DNA of 64,000 nt from Ailurus styani (GCA_002007465.1 LNAC01000684.1:141868-205867); one strand, 5' to 3'. Counted from the stretch's first letter, positions 28,901-43,084 are shown. The notes: generated by a model from the letters alone, not told the origin. Program-made: numbers and translations.

Positions 28901-31900
28901 CTCCATTCAGGGGTTCTCTCTCCTCCAACCTGCACCCACATGCGCTGATTCACCATCAGTTCAGCAAGAACTGATCAATTCCATCCCCTCCTGTGGCCAC
29001 TGTTCCATATTGAATGTTGGGTTTCCAAGGACATGACTACAAGCTCCAAGTGCTTCAGGATTCTCACAAACATGTTTGAAATCTCATCCACTCACTTGTC
29101 CAAAACAGGGCATAAACACAGTGGACATTCTCAGGAAATGTTACTGTTGATGCAGAAGAGAAGGGTTTTGAGCATATATGAAGTACAAAAAAAGGGATGG
29201 GCAGGAATGACGTCAGTTGCAGGTTTATAATCTGACTGGGTACAGGGCCAATGAGAACGGTCTGAAGGCAGAAGAGCTGCCTGGACTCCAGGTCCAGGAT
29301 GTGGCTGTTGGTCAGAGGCCTGGACTAGCCAGTTCAGAAGGATCTCTCAGGAGCACCGTGCAACTTGGATCCAAGTTGAGAGCTGAGTTCCACGCGGTCA
29401 TGCAGCATGGCAGCTCATGCATCAGGATGAGAGATCCAGGCAGGATTTGGAGGGGTCCAGTGTCACTTCCCAGACCCCATCAAGGGCAGAAAAGAGCATC
29501 TGAGGATCCAACTTGTTTGCACAACGTCATCCTTTTTCTTTTCCTTCTTGAAGCAGGGATTCTGGAGTTTGTTCACTTGTTTGGCCAGCTCATGGGCGAC
29601 ATGTTTTTAGAATAAGGATCATTTATGGCAGATACGCAGATTTATAGCAAATCTCATCTGGCAACCAGTCCTTTTAATACATATTAAAGGAAGACTTTGG
29701 ACAGTAAGTGAATGGAAAAACTAAAAAAAGAAGAAAAGAAGAAGCAAGTCTAAGGCTCACTGTATATTGCAGGATGCAACCATCTGATCGCCTCTTTGCA
29801 CCAGAAGATGCTTTTTACAGACTGCTCTGACTGACACGCGTCCTTTTCCTACCTTCTCCCCAGCCCCTTTGCATGAGCATGCTCCAGTTCTGGAAGAAGC
29901 CCTTCTCTATTCACAGTTGCCCTTCTCATGCAGAGGTTGATTATTGCTCTGGGTTGACTACTACTCTTCCTTGCATTTACCTTTGGATCCAGTCATGAGC
30001 CTGGTTTCTTTCCTTTTGTCTCATTGATCTGCCATCTGAGAAACTCTCCCTTTCTAGCCCTGCCATTTTCTCCTCCTGTAGTCTTCCTAAACAGCCTTCT
30101 TTCATCCTTCCGGGCATCCTTCCCCCAGCCTCTGGTCCCCCTCCAGCCCCCACTTCCTTTAAGAAACTGTCTTTTCTGATCTCCATGACAACAGTAGCAC
30201 AGCGTCAGCGTATCTGTGGTTTGCAAGTGTCTGTATTATATGTGTCCATCCAGATGAGCCTGGGAGCTGCCCATGGCAGATACAGAGGTCTTTAAAAAGT
30301 TAGTAAGAACAGGGATGTGCAAATGCTCACAGCATCATCAAGGATGCGAGTGATTAGAGCAGGCCTTTCTTCTTTAGAAAGCCACCAGCCAGGTCCTATT
30401 GCTGGGCACTTCCTTCCCCCTTCCCAGAGCAGGTGAACGGACTCGGCTCAAGGCCAGGATTCACCAGCTGACCAACCAGAGAGCTAAAGCCTCTGCTCCG
30501 GATTTCTGCATTCCAAGGACACCATGTTACTCAGGCATGTTGAGTAACTCAGGTGTAAAATGAATTGAATGTTCTCCTTTAGGTTCTTCCAAATTCACTT
30601 GAAATGTAACCTGTCCTGATTTGCCTTTTATTCCAGGGGCTGTGGACTCTCTTTCTTATCTTTGTGTACTCCTCCCAGTCCCGTCCCTGTTCCCCCCCAT
30701 AAATAGAAGCTACTCGGTAAGCTTGCATGGTGAACGGATGCACTCAGTGAAGCAGTAGGAACTGGGGCCTGTCTGGCTCAAGAGGAGACCCGCGAGGGAA
30801 GCTATGATTACAGCAGAGCGTGGTGCTTGCAGTGAGAGCTGAGCCATGGCATGGGACACAGTGGAAGGGAAAAGGGAGAGGTGCCTTTTCCTGTTGTGGC
30901 AGAAAGATGCCCAGATTCCCAGGGAAGGAGCCTTTCATCTGAGCCTCTAGGAAGGCCAGGCATTGCTGAGGAGGGACAGCCTCCCAGGAAGGCAATCAGC
31001 CCACCCCACTGCACCCAGGTGAGTCAAGTAGAGACGACCCCGCGAGGAACAGGTCCAAGTGACGCTTCAGAAGGTTTCTGTGCTGACTGTGCAGGTAGGG
31101 ATGGCAGGAGCTATTCAGCTCAGGACTGAGAAATTAAGGATGAGTGACAGAACCTTGAAATAGGCACAGTATTGAGAGGCCAAGAACTTTGACTTGAAGC
31201 TGGTAGTCACTGTGTTCTCGTCAGATCTGGCAGCTGGGGAGGAGGTGGCGGCCAAGCGTGTGCTCAGGCTTGGAAAACACATGTAGAATTTTAGAAACAG
31301 GCTCCTACAGTTTTATGGGATGAAATTGAGGTTAACTATTGCATAACAGGACTTCATTTATTTATATTCTGAAGTGTGGGGTGGCTCTCATTTCATTCAC
31401 TCATTCACTCATTCATTCATTTTTAAGTTATTCATCCAACCAACAAACATGTAGAAGAGCTACTCTTCCTGGGCCCCCTCCTTTCTCCGAATCTAACTCT
31501 TTTTCACATACCACACTGTCTGGTAACCACACACAGCATTTCTCACCAGCCTTAAAGGCTTATCCAGTGGTTTCTGCCAAAGACCTAACACAGGAATTCA
31601 TGGCACACACGCAGACCCTACCTGGTGTTCTATGTATTGTCTCAGAGAGCTGGTCTCCAGAATATCCCACATTTAATGCCAGGCCCTCTAGATGTCTCAG
31701 TGTTTCTGAGAAACAGAGTTGGCCAGAAGGGTGATGGGTGTCCCAGAGTCTGGGACTGGGGTCTGTTGGAGAGAAATGACACAGAGAGTGGAGCTGTCCG
31801 GGTTTGGACCAGGGAAAGAGCAGGGAGAGAGTGAGAAGGGGCTGCAGGAGACAGGTCCACGGGCCACCAAGAGGTGTAGCCAGGGCCCAGCCAGAAAACA

Positions 31901-32507
31901 ATGTACCTGGAGCCTGTGAAGATTTGAGACACAGGTCTCACCTGTGCGTCTAGACATTGAGCAGGCAATGGGGATGCAGAGGGAAAGGGGTTTGGGTTAG
32001 GATGCTAGGAGGGAGTATGGACAAGTTTGTGAGCATGAGGCTGGGACCCCAACTATTTAGCAGCAGCTGAGTGACCCCAAAAGGCTTGGTTCCTCCAGAG
32101 GGACCCAACCTGGAGTAGCTCCCCTGCAGGTAGTGGGAGCGCCTGGGGATGGCGTGGTGGCCACGGAGATCTGGGGGACATACTTGATCCAGATCTGCTA
32201 AACAAGAGAAAAAGCAGTATTTTCAAAGGTATCGGGGTCTTTGTAAAGGAATGGCCTGCTTCAGCCACAAGAAGAATTGCTGCTGTCATAGTCTTTGTAA
32301 CTTCTCCTAATGTAAGTTCTGTCCAGAAAGACCACAGAAGATATGCAGTTCAGAAGGAGCTGCTAGATGAAAGGAAGGCTCTAACTTCAGTCCTGGGAAG
32401 AGTCCCACGGTGCTTTAGCTCTCTGCCGAAAGAGCTAAGTTACAGGAAGATATGTGTGACGTATTCCAGCTGCATGTGTCTGCTTCTCAGGTGTCGTCGC
32501 GTTCGGT

Positions 32508-32690
32508 AAAGCACGGTTGACAAACCATGGTCCTGGGGCCACAGATCTTTGGCCATTTCTTCTAATGTGGCCCTTCGCTAAGAACACATATATCTTTTAC
32601 TCGTTTAAGTGGCCGCAAAATTCAAAAAAGGAAGAATATTTTGTGACACATGAAGATTACATGTGCTCCAAGCGTCAGCGAGCCTGAGTA
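32508..32690 (-). mobile_element. Diverged DNA-transposon-like interspersed repeat
   Basis: GCACGGTTGACAAACCATGG, AATTCAAAAAAGGAAGAATA and TTTTGTGACACATGAAGATT match a common mammalian non-coding repeat that also appears in the opposite orientation near 49141. I cannot name the family with certainty. Confidence 0.5.
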
Positions 32691-34052
32691 AGGTTTACTG
32701 GCTGTCTGCCTCTGTGCTACGGTTGGGAGAGCTAAGAGTTGAGACAGAGACTCTGTGGCTCACAAGGCTGGAGGTCTTTGCTCTCTGGCCCTGACAGAAA
32801 CAGTTTACAGACCCCTGGGGGACACCGTGCTGGGGGCTGAATCAGCATGCAGGGGGTGGGGTAGAATTCGTGGGCTGGGCTGGGATTGGAGGTGGGGCGA
32901 GGCTGGGAGGCGAGCAATGGTGGGAGGAGAGGCACTTTCATGAGAGGAAGGTTAGAGAGAGGCCAGGGCTTGGGGTGAGTGCTTGATGGAGTCAGTCCCC
33001 TTTCTTGCTGGGATGGCAAAGTCCTAACCCACGTTCTATCAGAAGAAGACCAGCCGTGTCTGCATCAACAGCAGACTTTTAGTCATGGATTTAATATCTT
33101 CCTTGGACACTTTATGTCCTGATTGAAGCATAGAGGGGCATTGCTTCCATAGAGCTGTTTACCTTTGTCTCTTATCTATGCTCGGGTAATGAAAAGCATT
33201 AGCTCCAACTGAAGCAATTTCAGGCATGAACACTCATGAGTGGATAATGGAGGAGAAGAGCACTGAGGACGTGTCTAATAGGATCATTTCCCCTGTCCTG
33301 GAGGACACAGGGGTCCTGGATGTGGGGTCCCCCAGGGGCCACTCTGGCTCTCAGATGGGGGATGCACCTGACATGCGTCCAAATGCAGAGACAGCCCCAG
33401 GTCCTGGACAGAGCCCCCGGGGGTAACACGGCCCCTTCTTTGCCTCGTCCCTTCCGTGTCTGGGAATTCCAACTTCCAGAAGTTAACAAGAACACGCCTC
33501 CTGAATTCTTCTGTTATTTAGATAAAAACAGGGCTCTTTTCCAACTTTAGATCGTAACTTTCAGAAAAAACAGAAATGATAATATATCTTTAAAAGGCAG
33601 GATCATTTCACTTCCTATATTTCTATGATCACTCGAAGCACATAGCACTTTTATTTTACATCTCAAATTAAATTTTTCAAAAGAATGTGCTAAGGGAGGA
33701 ATCCATTACAAGAGTACAAGGACCTCAAACGAGTTCTCAAATATTTTAATACAAAGAGGAGGTGGCTTTTAAAAATACTGCGGGAGGTTACCTTGAGATA
33801 GAGTTAGTTGGGTACATCTTAGTGCATCAGGTTAATTGTATTCGTACTGGTGAAATGAATCTGAAAGCATAAAGTGTGTTTTTCTGTTTTGTTTCATGTT
33901 ATCATGAAAGCGGAACGTGGAGACTACATGCGGAAAAGTTTTCTACAGCCACTGGCTCACAGCTGTCCTGGCCAGAGTTCTTCCTGAAACCATTGTTTCA
34001 GGCCATTGTCCAGCCTGGTTCTCAATGATAAGAGGAACATCAGATTTCTTCC

Positions 34053-34506
34053 TTTACCTTAGGGGCCATGTCCATGACATAACAGGTGACTTTACCTTAG
34101 GGGCCATGTCCATGACATAACAGGTGACTTTACCTTAGGGGCCATGTCCATGACATAACAGGTGACTTTACCTTAGGGGCCATGTCCATGACATAACAGG
34201 TGACTTTACCTTAGGGGCCATGTCCATGACATAACAGGTGACTTTACCTTAGGGGCCATGTCCATGACATAACAGGTGACTTTACCTTAGGGGCCATGTC
34301 CATGACATAACAGGTGACTTTACCTTAGGGGCCATGTCCATGACATAACAGGTGACTTTACCTTAGGGGCCATGTCCATGACATAACAGGTGACTTTACC
34401 TTAGGGGCCATGTCCATGACATAACAGGTGACTTTACCTTAGGGGCCATGTCCATGACATAACAGGTGACTTTACCTTAGGGGCCATGTCCATGACATAA
34501 CAGGTG
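34053..34506. repeat. 38-bp minisatellite, about 12 near-identical copies
   Basis: The unit reads GTGACTTTACCTTAGGGGCC followed by ATGTCCATGACATAACAG. I see no mismatch between copies. The period (38) is not a multiple of three and there are no spacers, so this is neither coding nor CRISPR. Each junction contains AGGTGACTTTACCT, an imperfect inverted repeat. Confidence 0.97.
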
Positions 34507-34906
34507 TCACCTGATGTCTGTAGAATTCTTGGTGGAGCATGATTTCATTTATTTGTTTGATTTTTCCTTCTAACATCTTTGCTCATTTACGAATGTACAT
34601 ACCTTATTTGATTTCTCTGATAAGATGAGAAATGTATTATCAGCAAGATGGCTTAATGTATGCTCTCTAAGAAAACGAGGCACAAAAAATAGTGTATATT
34701 CATTTACTCACTTGGTTGATGGGTGTCGATCAGCTTATTTATAATACTTAGCTCCATAGTCACTGTAACTTGAATTTCTGATTTATTCTGTTAAAAGTAG
34801 AGTTAGTATTTTATGAGAACCAGTAAAACTATACCTGACATGGTCTTATGAATATTTTTCTTAAAATCACTACCTATCCAGCAGTTATTAGATCATTTAA
34901 GATAAA

Positions 34907-34907
34907 T

Positions 34908-34961
<54 letters not shown>
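34907..34961. repeat. (TATC)n microsatellite, about 13 units
   Basis: A pure tetranucleotide run; a likely length-variable marker. Confidence 0.97.
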
Positions 34962-36479
34962 GGTCAGGTAAATTTCAAAAGATTTACATTTACTGGGATG
35001 TGTCCTTAGCAGAAAAGGCTGTGCTATCCAGAGTCACCAGGGGGCCGGCACCCCGGGTGGAGATCAAAACCAGGGCTGTCATTGGAGGGCCCTTCCTTCC
35101 GATTCTCAAGGGCCCTCATGTCCTTCATCCTCCCTGTTATCACATCAGTGCTGAGAGAGGAATAGGGAAGATAATACTCATCAGCATGGCTATTTGTTTG
35201 TGAAAAAATGAAAAGAACGCTCTGAATGGAACTAGTTAAAGGTTTTGAGTTTCAGCCAAGACAAAGTAACTTGCTTGAGGTCATTTTTATTAGGTGTAGA
35301 AACGGGAGTAATATCTAATTTTCCTGAAGTCTAATCCAGTACTTTTTATTTTATATATTATATATTCTTATTATATGCAATTTACTTGTAGATATGTTTA
35401 ATTTATGTTACTCCTACTCTATGCATAATAAAGTGTTGTCCAGTGATATTTTTGTATATAGTCTTCATTTTTTACTGAAAGTACTATATATTCATATACA
35501 TATATACATATATCCCTATAAGATTTCATAGTTAAATTATGCACAGTGTCCTTAATTGACAAGTAATTTTTAATATTACTCAACCATGAGCAATTTTTAG
35601 CTGGATGTCCCTACTTTAGGACCTGATTCACTTATAAAATGTGATGTTGATGTGTCAGACAAAGACCTATGACTAGTCATCAATGGTCTTTTAGTTATGA
35701 CCTCGTGATTCTTACACACTATTCCTCTTTGCATCTTTGACAATATGTTCTCCGTCAAGGCAAAAATACCATCCTTGCCTCCTGACTCACGGTACCCTAG
35801 CAGTTTATAACCTAACAGCTCTGAAACAGAACCACAGAAGTGCCTGCTCTCAGATGCCTTGTCTTGTCAGGTTCATCCAGCCTCCGTGTGAAGCTTTCAG
35901 AATAAACCATCTGAAAGAACTGCCAGCTGATGAATGGAGATGGCCTTGGTCCTAGCCCTTAGTCCAAGCCCAATTTATGTCCTGTCAGGGTCAATTAGCT
36001 GGAGCGATACACTAGAACATGCCTCCCTATACTGAGTCTGAGCCAACCTCTCCAGCACACCCAGTGTCAGACCTGGACCCACACTCCTGGCGGCTGAGCA
36101 GCCTTTGGAAATGTGGCCAGCATCTTTTTGCTACACCTGGGGGTTGGGAACCAGGAGAATTGCCTGCTTAGGTTGGGAGGCCAGCCAGGACCCTTTGGGC
36201 AGGCTGGCTTGAGGCTGTTCTCTCAAAAGAAGAGACAGAGGGACAGAAGGGACAGAGAACTAGGGTCACTGGGTAAGGACAATCTCATGGCTAATCCAGG
36301 AGGGCTAATCCAAGGGATAGATGGAGAGAGATGCTTATGGGAAATAAGCAATGAATGGTTTTATAAAAGGGATTTGTATATTTATATATGCACAACACGT
36401 TAGATGTGTCCAAGGATTTCAAAAGATAAGGTAGCCCCTATTGTTACGCATATTTTAACATGAATGTATACAATAGGAA

Positions 36480-36560
36480 TGGTTCATGCATTCATTTAAC
36501 AAATATTTAAATATACTTCTACAAAATAAAATATGCCCTCTACCCTCACAGAGCTAGTCA
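36480..36560 (+). repeat. L2-like fragment
   Basis: CATTCATTTAACAAATATTT and CCCTCACAGAGCTAGTCAAC resemble the two ends of the L2 3' region with a deletion between. Confidence 0.5.
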
Positions 36561-37039
36561 ACTGTCAGAAGTTGAGAGAGAATAATCATAGGGTGTGTGG
36601 ACAACCGAGAGGTTTTGAAATCAGTTTGGATTTTCTTTCTCTTGTTAGAGGGGAAAGAGGCTGACTTGTTAATATGAGAAGGGCTGACCATACCTTAAAT
36701 ATTTGTAAGACATGTTGGTCATTGGGATTTTTCATAAAGCTGCTGTAAATCCAACTCTAGAACAAATTGATTAAGAAATGTAAATTTTGTAATTTTTCCT
36801 AGCCTGAGGATTAAAGAGAGAGTCAAGGAATGAAGTAAAATTAATTTCGAGGCAACCCTTTTGAATGTCAATGGATGTTGGAAAAAGGGGTGTTGACTTA
36901 CTACTGTAGGTATGCTAAGGCTAAGTTTACATTTGGAAAGAAAGAGGGATAAGGTAGAAATTACATTTTTCCTATTTTCTCTAATATTAAAGTCGAGTAA
37001 AATTTATAACATGAAGTTGGAAGGAACAGGACAAAAAAC

Positions 37040-37160
37040 TAATATTTGTTGAACCTTACTATGCACAAGCCACAGTCTTGGCACTTTGTGCACCTCAGCT
37101 TATCGGTTGCTTAGAAACCAGTCAGAAAACATCGGTGAGGGTTCTTGACCTGACAGTCCC
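37040..37160 (+). repeat. MIR/L2-like fragment
   Basis: AATATTTGTTGAACCTTACT and ATGCACAAGCCACAGTCTTG followed by GGCACTTTGTGCAC resemble the MIR/L2 terminal region. Confidence 0.45.
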
Positions 37161-38237
37161 AAGCCCTCAGACTCCTTCAATGTCAGCAGTTTGTATGAAA
37201 CCCGGTATACCGGTGCACAGATCTAACGGTATGATGCATGCAAAGTTGAGCACAATGCCTGGCTGAGAGCAAATGTTCAGAAACACTGCTTTCCCAGGGA
37301 CCCCGGCCAGGAAATACCATTCTAGAAGACAGTCCTTTTCCAATGTGGCATGCCATTTCCTGGGTAGAGGGATTTAGATGCAGGAGTCACGTGGAGCCTG
37401 CAGTTTATTAAATCATCATGATGAAGGTCACTGGCAATAATGCAGTTCTGTTTTTAAATGACAAGCTAAGCCATTTTCCCATCATAAGAGCTCATCTGGG
37501 AAACATAACATATTGCAATGATGCCTCAATTAGTTGGAATTACTGGGGATTGTGCAGAGGTGGTGTTTTAGTTAAAAGTATTATTCAGATTACTGAAATT
37601 TAATTAAATCCCTAAATATGCAATGTCCAAATTTTACGGAAATCAGGTATCTCTTCTGCAACATTGTTCATTCTAAATAAAACCCAGCTGAAGGGTTTGA
37701 TACAGAGGTGCGGGAAAGTGGCAAAATCATTCTCAGGACACTGTCCCGCGTCATCAGTTGGACAACCGTTTTTAGCACTGTAGTATTTAAACAACTGAAA
37801 CATTCATAGTTTTGGAATAGCATATAGCTCTGAAAAGACTTCTCATTCAAAACAAAAGAAAATATTTATATCAATAGGAAAAAAAAATCTCTGTCTTAAA
37901 CTGCATCCTCTGGAAAAATGTTTTGAGATACTCGTAATAGTTTAATATTTCAGATACTTGAGATTTTAGGTTATGAACACATACAGATAGCAGGCAATCA
38001 AACTGTCCTTCATTTGCAATAAAATGGGACTGGTTGATTCTGAGACTGACTGGAAGAGAAGGTGACAGGCACTGTCAAAAGAGATTTATTCTGTCGGTAT
38101 TTTGACACTTAGGGAGGTAGATGAAACCATGATTTTCTGAAAAAACAAAGAATTCTCCTTTAGGTTTATGATTTTGAGGTACTTATTTAAATCTATTATC
38201 AATAACCAGTAGCTTTAATTATTCTTTCTGATTTTTG

Positions 38238-38417
38238 TAAGATTTTACTTATTTATTTATTTGAGAGGAGGGGTGAGGAGGAGAGGCAAAGAGGCAAGCT
38301 GACTTCAAGCTGAGCTCCAAGCCCAGTGTGGAACTGGATCTCATGACCCTGAGACTGTGACCTGCCCTGAAATCAAGAGTCAGGTGCTCAACTGACTGAG
38401 GCACCCAGGAGCCCCCA
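38238..38417 (-). mobile_element. CAN-SINE, minus orientation
   Basis: Tail complement AGATTTTACTTATTTATTTA, body, then CTCAACTGACTGAGGCACCC at the head complement. More diverged than the copy at 27384. Confidence 0.9.
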
Positions 38418-39755
38418 TAATATTTCTGATTCTGAATAACACCAGCCCAAACTGCAAGAAATTGCGTCTGCTTGTGCAAACTCCTCTGTTTTTCAAAACG
38501 GAGGACCAAGAGCTAGAAAATGAATCTCTATTATCATTTACTTCCTTTTTATTTATTTAGAACCACTTATGCTATCTCTCGAGTTCCTGTCAAGGCACTG
38601 CTCAGTGTTTTTATTTAACTCCAAATACTTAAAATTATTAAAAGCCCGATTTAATAGGGTACTGGTTCTTGGACATCTTCCTGAAGACTGACATTTAATG
38701 TGACGTGCAGAGGGCCATTTCCTCGGACACTTATCACAAATTTTTTGAACCATTACTGTCACTTATTTTTCAATAAATTACAGTCGAAGCCCATCCATCC
38801 AGTGGTGGGTCTGTGTGCTCCACGGAGGGGGCAGTCTTGGGCGGCCACCACAGTAGGCTCAGGGGAACTTTGCTGCAGCGTGAGTTAGACCCTCACGATA
38901 GTACAGCCTGGGATTCGGAGCTCCTCATAGCTGGGTGCCTGCTCCATGGCAGTTTCTGAAAGATGAATGCTGGGGAGGCTGCTGGCATTTGGAACACTTG
39001 GGCTGAGGACCCCATCCTTCTGAACTCATAGATGTCCTCGTCCGACCCTTTGTCCCCTCACTCATTCATTCATGCAAGCATGCCAGCCACTGGGGACCAG
39101 AGATGAATGAGGTCCTCCCTGACCTTCAACAGCTCTCTAAACACAGAGGAGGTGCAGGCAGACGGAAGTAGAACCTGTGGAATGGGCGGCTCACTGAGCT
39201 GTCACCAAGGGTGAGGGTCACACAGGGGCTCAGACAATTCCTTCCAGAGTCACGCAGGACTGGAGGGGTGGGGAGTGTTACAAACAGCGTCATCAATGAC
39301 AGCAAAGGACGAGGGGGGTGCTAGCCATGGGCACGTGAATGGCCTGTTGGAACAGGGGCAAGGTGGTGGTGACACCTGCCGCCAATGCTGAACGTCCCGT
39401 GAGTCCTGTGTGTCTCGGTTGACATTCAGTGGGCTGTGGGGAACCTTCACCAGGCTTGAAATTTTAAAAACTTGGCACTTTCCCTCAGTGGAAGACATGG
39501 TAAAATTCAAAGGGAAGGTTGTGTTGTGGTACTTTGCTCAATAGAAGGGATATGTCACAGAAGGGTTGCGTCTATGGTAATGAAATCACCCGTCCGTGGC
39601 TCCAGTGTGAAACCCCCCGCCGAGAGCCCGGCACCTGTCAGAGGTCCAGGGTCTAAAATGGCTGTTTTCTCACCAAAGCCCTGGCACCTTTCTCCCCCTC
39701 GCCCCATTCCCCGCCGTGTCTCCTCTGTCCCGAGTGCAGCTTTCACTGCGGTCAG

Positions 39756-39869
39756 CTGTCCCGTGACCCTGAGTCTCCAGCGCGCTCGGCCCATGACTGC
39801 AGTACTTCTGTCCCGTGACCCTGAGTCTCCAGCGCGCTCGGCCCATGACCGCGGTATTTCTGTCCCGTG
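39756..39869. repeat. 52-bp tandem repeat, about 2.2 copies, CpG-rich
   Basis: Units begin CTGTCCCGTGACCCTGAGTC at 39756 and 39808, with a partial third copy at 39860. Each contains CCAGCGCGCTCGGCCCATGA. Differences between units are few. Confidence 0.92.
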
Positions 39870-40569
39870 GACTAGGGCAGGGCTCCCTCTCGGGCTTAAT
39901 GCGATTTCTCTTTCTTTCTTTACTTCCTTCTCTCTTTCCCTTTCTGGTCAGTTTCCTTACACAAAATGCAAATCTTTGGCTTTTACACCATAAAATCAAG
40001 GCACATTTCATGCAGCAAAATGTCCTTTACATCTACTTTGGATTATAGATAAAAGCATACCGCTCAGGTGAATCAGTGACGCACTTTCATCACGTAATCA
40101 GGCCAACATGAAGTGACAAGCCAGCGAACGGCGTGGGGGGGGGGTCCTTACCTGGTTCAGTCTGTGAAATCACCCAGACACCCGCCCATGCCGACAGGCC
40201 CCACAACGTCCGCCCACAGCCCCGAGAGAAAGCCCTGCTCCGTGCACCGTGCGTGACCAGCTCCTGATCTAACGGGAGTGGGGCTTTCTTTCCACAGCCC
40301 ACAGCGTGTTCATTCTTTCGCCATTAAGAAGTAATAATTTAACTGCGATTTACGGCTTTTGCTTTTTTTCTCCTCTGGAGACAGAAAGGACACCATGTCT
40401 GGAAGGTCTCGGAAGTTTCCATTTTGAGGTGCATGAGCTCTGTGGACAGACGCCTTTCTCAGGCAGGACCCAGAAAGCTTCAGGGGCCACAGGAAGAGCT
40501 GGCCTTTCTCGGTGGCCCAGGGGGACCCTGAGCAGAGCCTGTGGATGAGGCCTCACAGAGCCCTTCACT

Positions 40570-40860
40570 GAGACCGAGTGAGTCAGCATCCCATCTGCAG
40601 AGCGGCCGGGACGCGTTCAAGGTTAGGGCCCGCGGAGCGCCTTCCCTCGTACAGTGTGTGGTTCTCACAGCTGGCGGACGGGCGCACAGACAGAAACGCC
40701 AGCCCTTCCCACGCTGCTCCGCCTGCGCTGCCTGTGCGGCGGAATATTCCCGCCTGTCGTCCGCCAGAGCCAACCACCGGCTGGGGTGTGCGCGCTCGCA
40801 CAACGGGGCCGTGGCCTCGGCACTGAACACAGTCGCCACCCTGACAACGAGGAGCTTTCT
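40570..40860. promoter_or_regulatory. Intragenic CpG island
   Basis: By hand count 30 CpG dinucleotides fall in 40561-40860 at about 62% G+C, an observed/expected ratio near 1. CpG density stays raised, though weaker, to about 41200. No TATA box or coding exon was recognised. It lies about 0.7 kb upstream (in plus coordinates) of the 71-nt DSCAM exon. It could be an alternative promoter, an antisense or non-coding RNA start, or an orphan island. Confidence 0.6.
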
Positions 40861-41860
40861 GTTACAGATGCAGCTCCCTTTATGAAAGAGCTGGTACCAG
40901 GAGGGAAACAGCAACAACGGGAGTGATGCGTTAGGTCTTGACGGTGTTAGGGGTATGCCCTTGAGGAGCCCACGGCGGGTGTTGGCTTCTGCGCTGAGTG
41001 AGGACGCAGGGGAACGGGGGGAGCAGAGGAGATGGAACCTCGGAGCTGGAAAAGCCAGTGCAACTTCCACAGGTGGGGATCCAACAAGGGCACTCGAGGT
41101 AGAGTCTACAGTCGTCTGTAGGAGTGCGTCCAGGGAGGACTCATTCCCAGGGCAGTTTCCGCCGCCGGGTGAGTGACTTCACGATCCCTGGGGCAGTGGC
41201 ACCTCACATGCCACTGTGACCCGCATGCTCCAGCACGTAAGCCAACGCTGCTTCCTTCACCAGCGCCTTCGCTGTGAAAACCATGGCGGCCGGCGAGGCT
41301 GTGCTGCGTGTGTTGTTGTTCGCTCCGTAGCTCAAGGCGTCTCCCAGGGACTGGCCACGAGCCCTGGCTGACCCGTGGCCGGTCGGTGTCTGCAGCCGTG
41401 TGTGAGCACCACCGCCTGGGCTGGCAGCTGGCTCCACAGGCCACCACGCTGAGGAGGAAGTGAAGGGCGCTCTTGAGGCCGCTGCTAGCTGCTGGCGTGG
41501 TGGGGGTGACGGTGACAGTCCTTTCTGCCAGCTCCGTGGGTTATCTGCCATCCTCGGATTTGCCATGTTGGAAAAGCACTTAGAAAAAGCTTCCCTTGGA
41601 CTGAATGAGATGCGCTGGGCACATCTCTTCCCCTACCTGTGTGGCAGCCAGCTCTCGGCACCCAATCAAACTCAAAGAATGAAAACAAGACCCACCAATT
41701 CCAGTCTCTGTGCAGACAGAATTGGCTATAAAAGTATTCACAATGTGGATACACATACTGGATGTTAAGAAAAGGGCTTTTCATCTAACGTTGCAAAACC
41801 AAAGTTTCACACAAGGTTAGGGTCTCGGCAGCCCAGCACGGAACGTGCATGAAGGGCTCA

Positions 41861-42022
<162 letters not shown>

Positions 42023-43084
42023 CTATGTCTACACAACAGGCCCAGGAGACAGGCTCCCTGGGGGCCTGGACAGAGAAGCGTGTTTGCAGCTTTAGCGAGC
42101 AGATTAATCTGGCCGAGTGGCTGGGTACCGAATTCATCCTCTGCATCCTTGCTCCCAGGGAACATGAACCTTGAGGACCTGTCCTTGCGTTCTTCCTCAC
42201 CACACCTTTGATAACGTGATTAATCAGCAGCAAGTCTGAGCAAGTTCCCAGGAAGACAGGAAGGGGTGAGACAACATGGCTTTTATGAAACCTTGTGGCA
42301 CCTATTGAAGACACTTTCTTTTCCTTTGGAAGTTGTATTTAGGGCCATGGCATTGGGGTCACTCAGTTGGCACAGAGTTTTGGGGCAAAAAAAAAATTAG
42401 GGTTCTTTTGCTTTTGAGTCCCTTTGATGGCTTTGGGTTTTCACACTTTCTGCTTGAAAACTCTCATGACCCAGGGGTGGTAGGCTCAGAAGGCAGAAAC
42501 AAAGTTAAGAGTCAAAGCATGCAACTCACACCACCCTATTTCTAACACTTGTAGAGATTCCAATTACCTTCCAGTTCCAGCTGGTCACTGGGTATCAGAA
42601 ACGGGCTAGCACCAGGCACATAGTGCAGAACGAAGAGGCAGAACATGGTTTAGTTCACCAAGAGCTCGCATGTTACCAGAGCAGCAGAATGTGGGCATTG
42701 AGAGAAAGACCAGCCGACAGCATGGCGGACACTCAAGCATCTTCCAAGAAGTAGAAGCAACAGGGAGCTAAGGACTCAGAGGGGGAGACCCCTCTGGGGT
42801 CTCTGTGGGATTGACGTTTCTGCCATCCCCACTGAGCTGTGCGAGGGCCATTTCTGGGGACATGGAGAGGCCCCCTTGCAGCCGGGGGAGGAGCACAAGG
42901 TAGATGAGAAACAGCAGTACTGATTGTGAACTGGTTTGAAGGGTTTGGAAGTCAGTGGAAGGGTAAAGGTAACGGTCAGATTAGGCGAGAGGCAAGGTCA
43001 AGGGAAACATGATTTCCTTGGTTCAGGAGAAGTTTTGAGTAATACCTGGATGGAGCTGTTAAGCTGTTGGGTGTTTCAATCTTT

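Noticed and set aside
34053..34506. CRISPR-like array
   Set aside because: The 38-bp units are directly adjacent with no spacers and the genome is mammalian; it is a minisatellite.
40480..41070. 196-residue open frame on the minus strand in the CpG island
   Set aside because: CpG-rich sequence has few stops; several frames are open at once on both strands and none resembles a protein family. A first exon cannot be excluded but is not supported.
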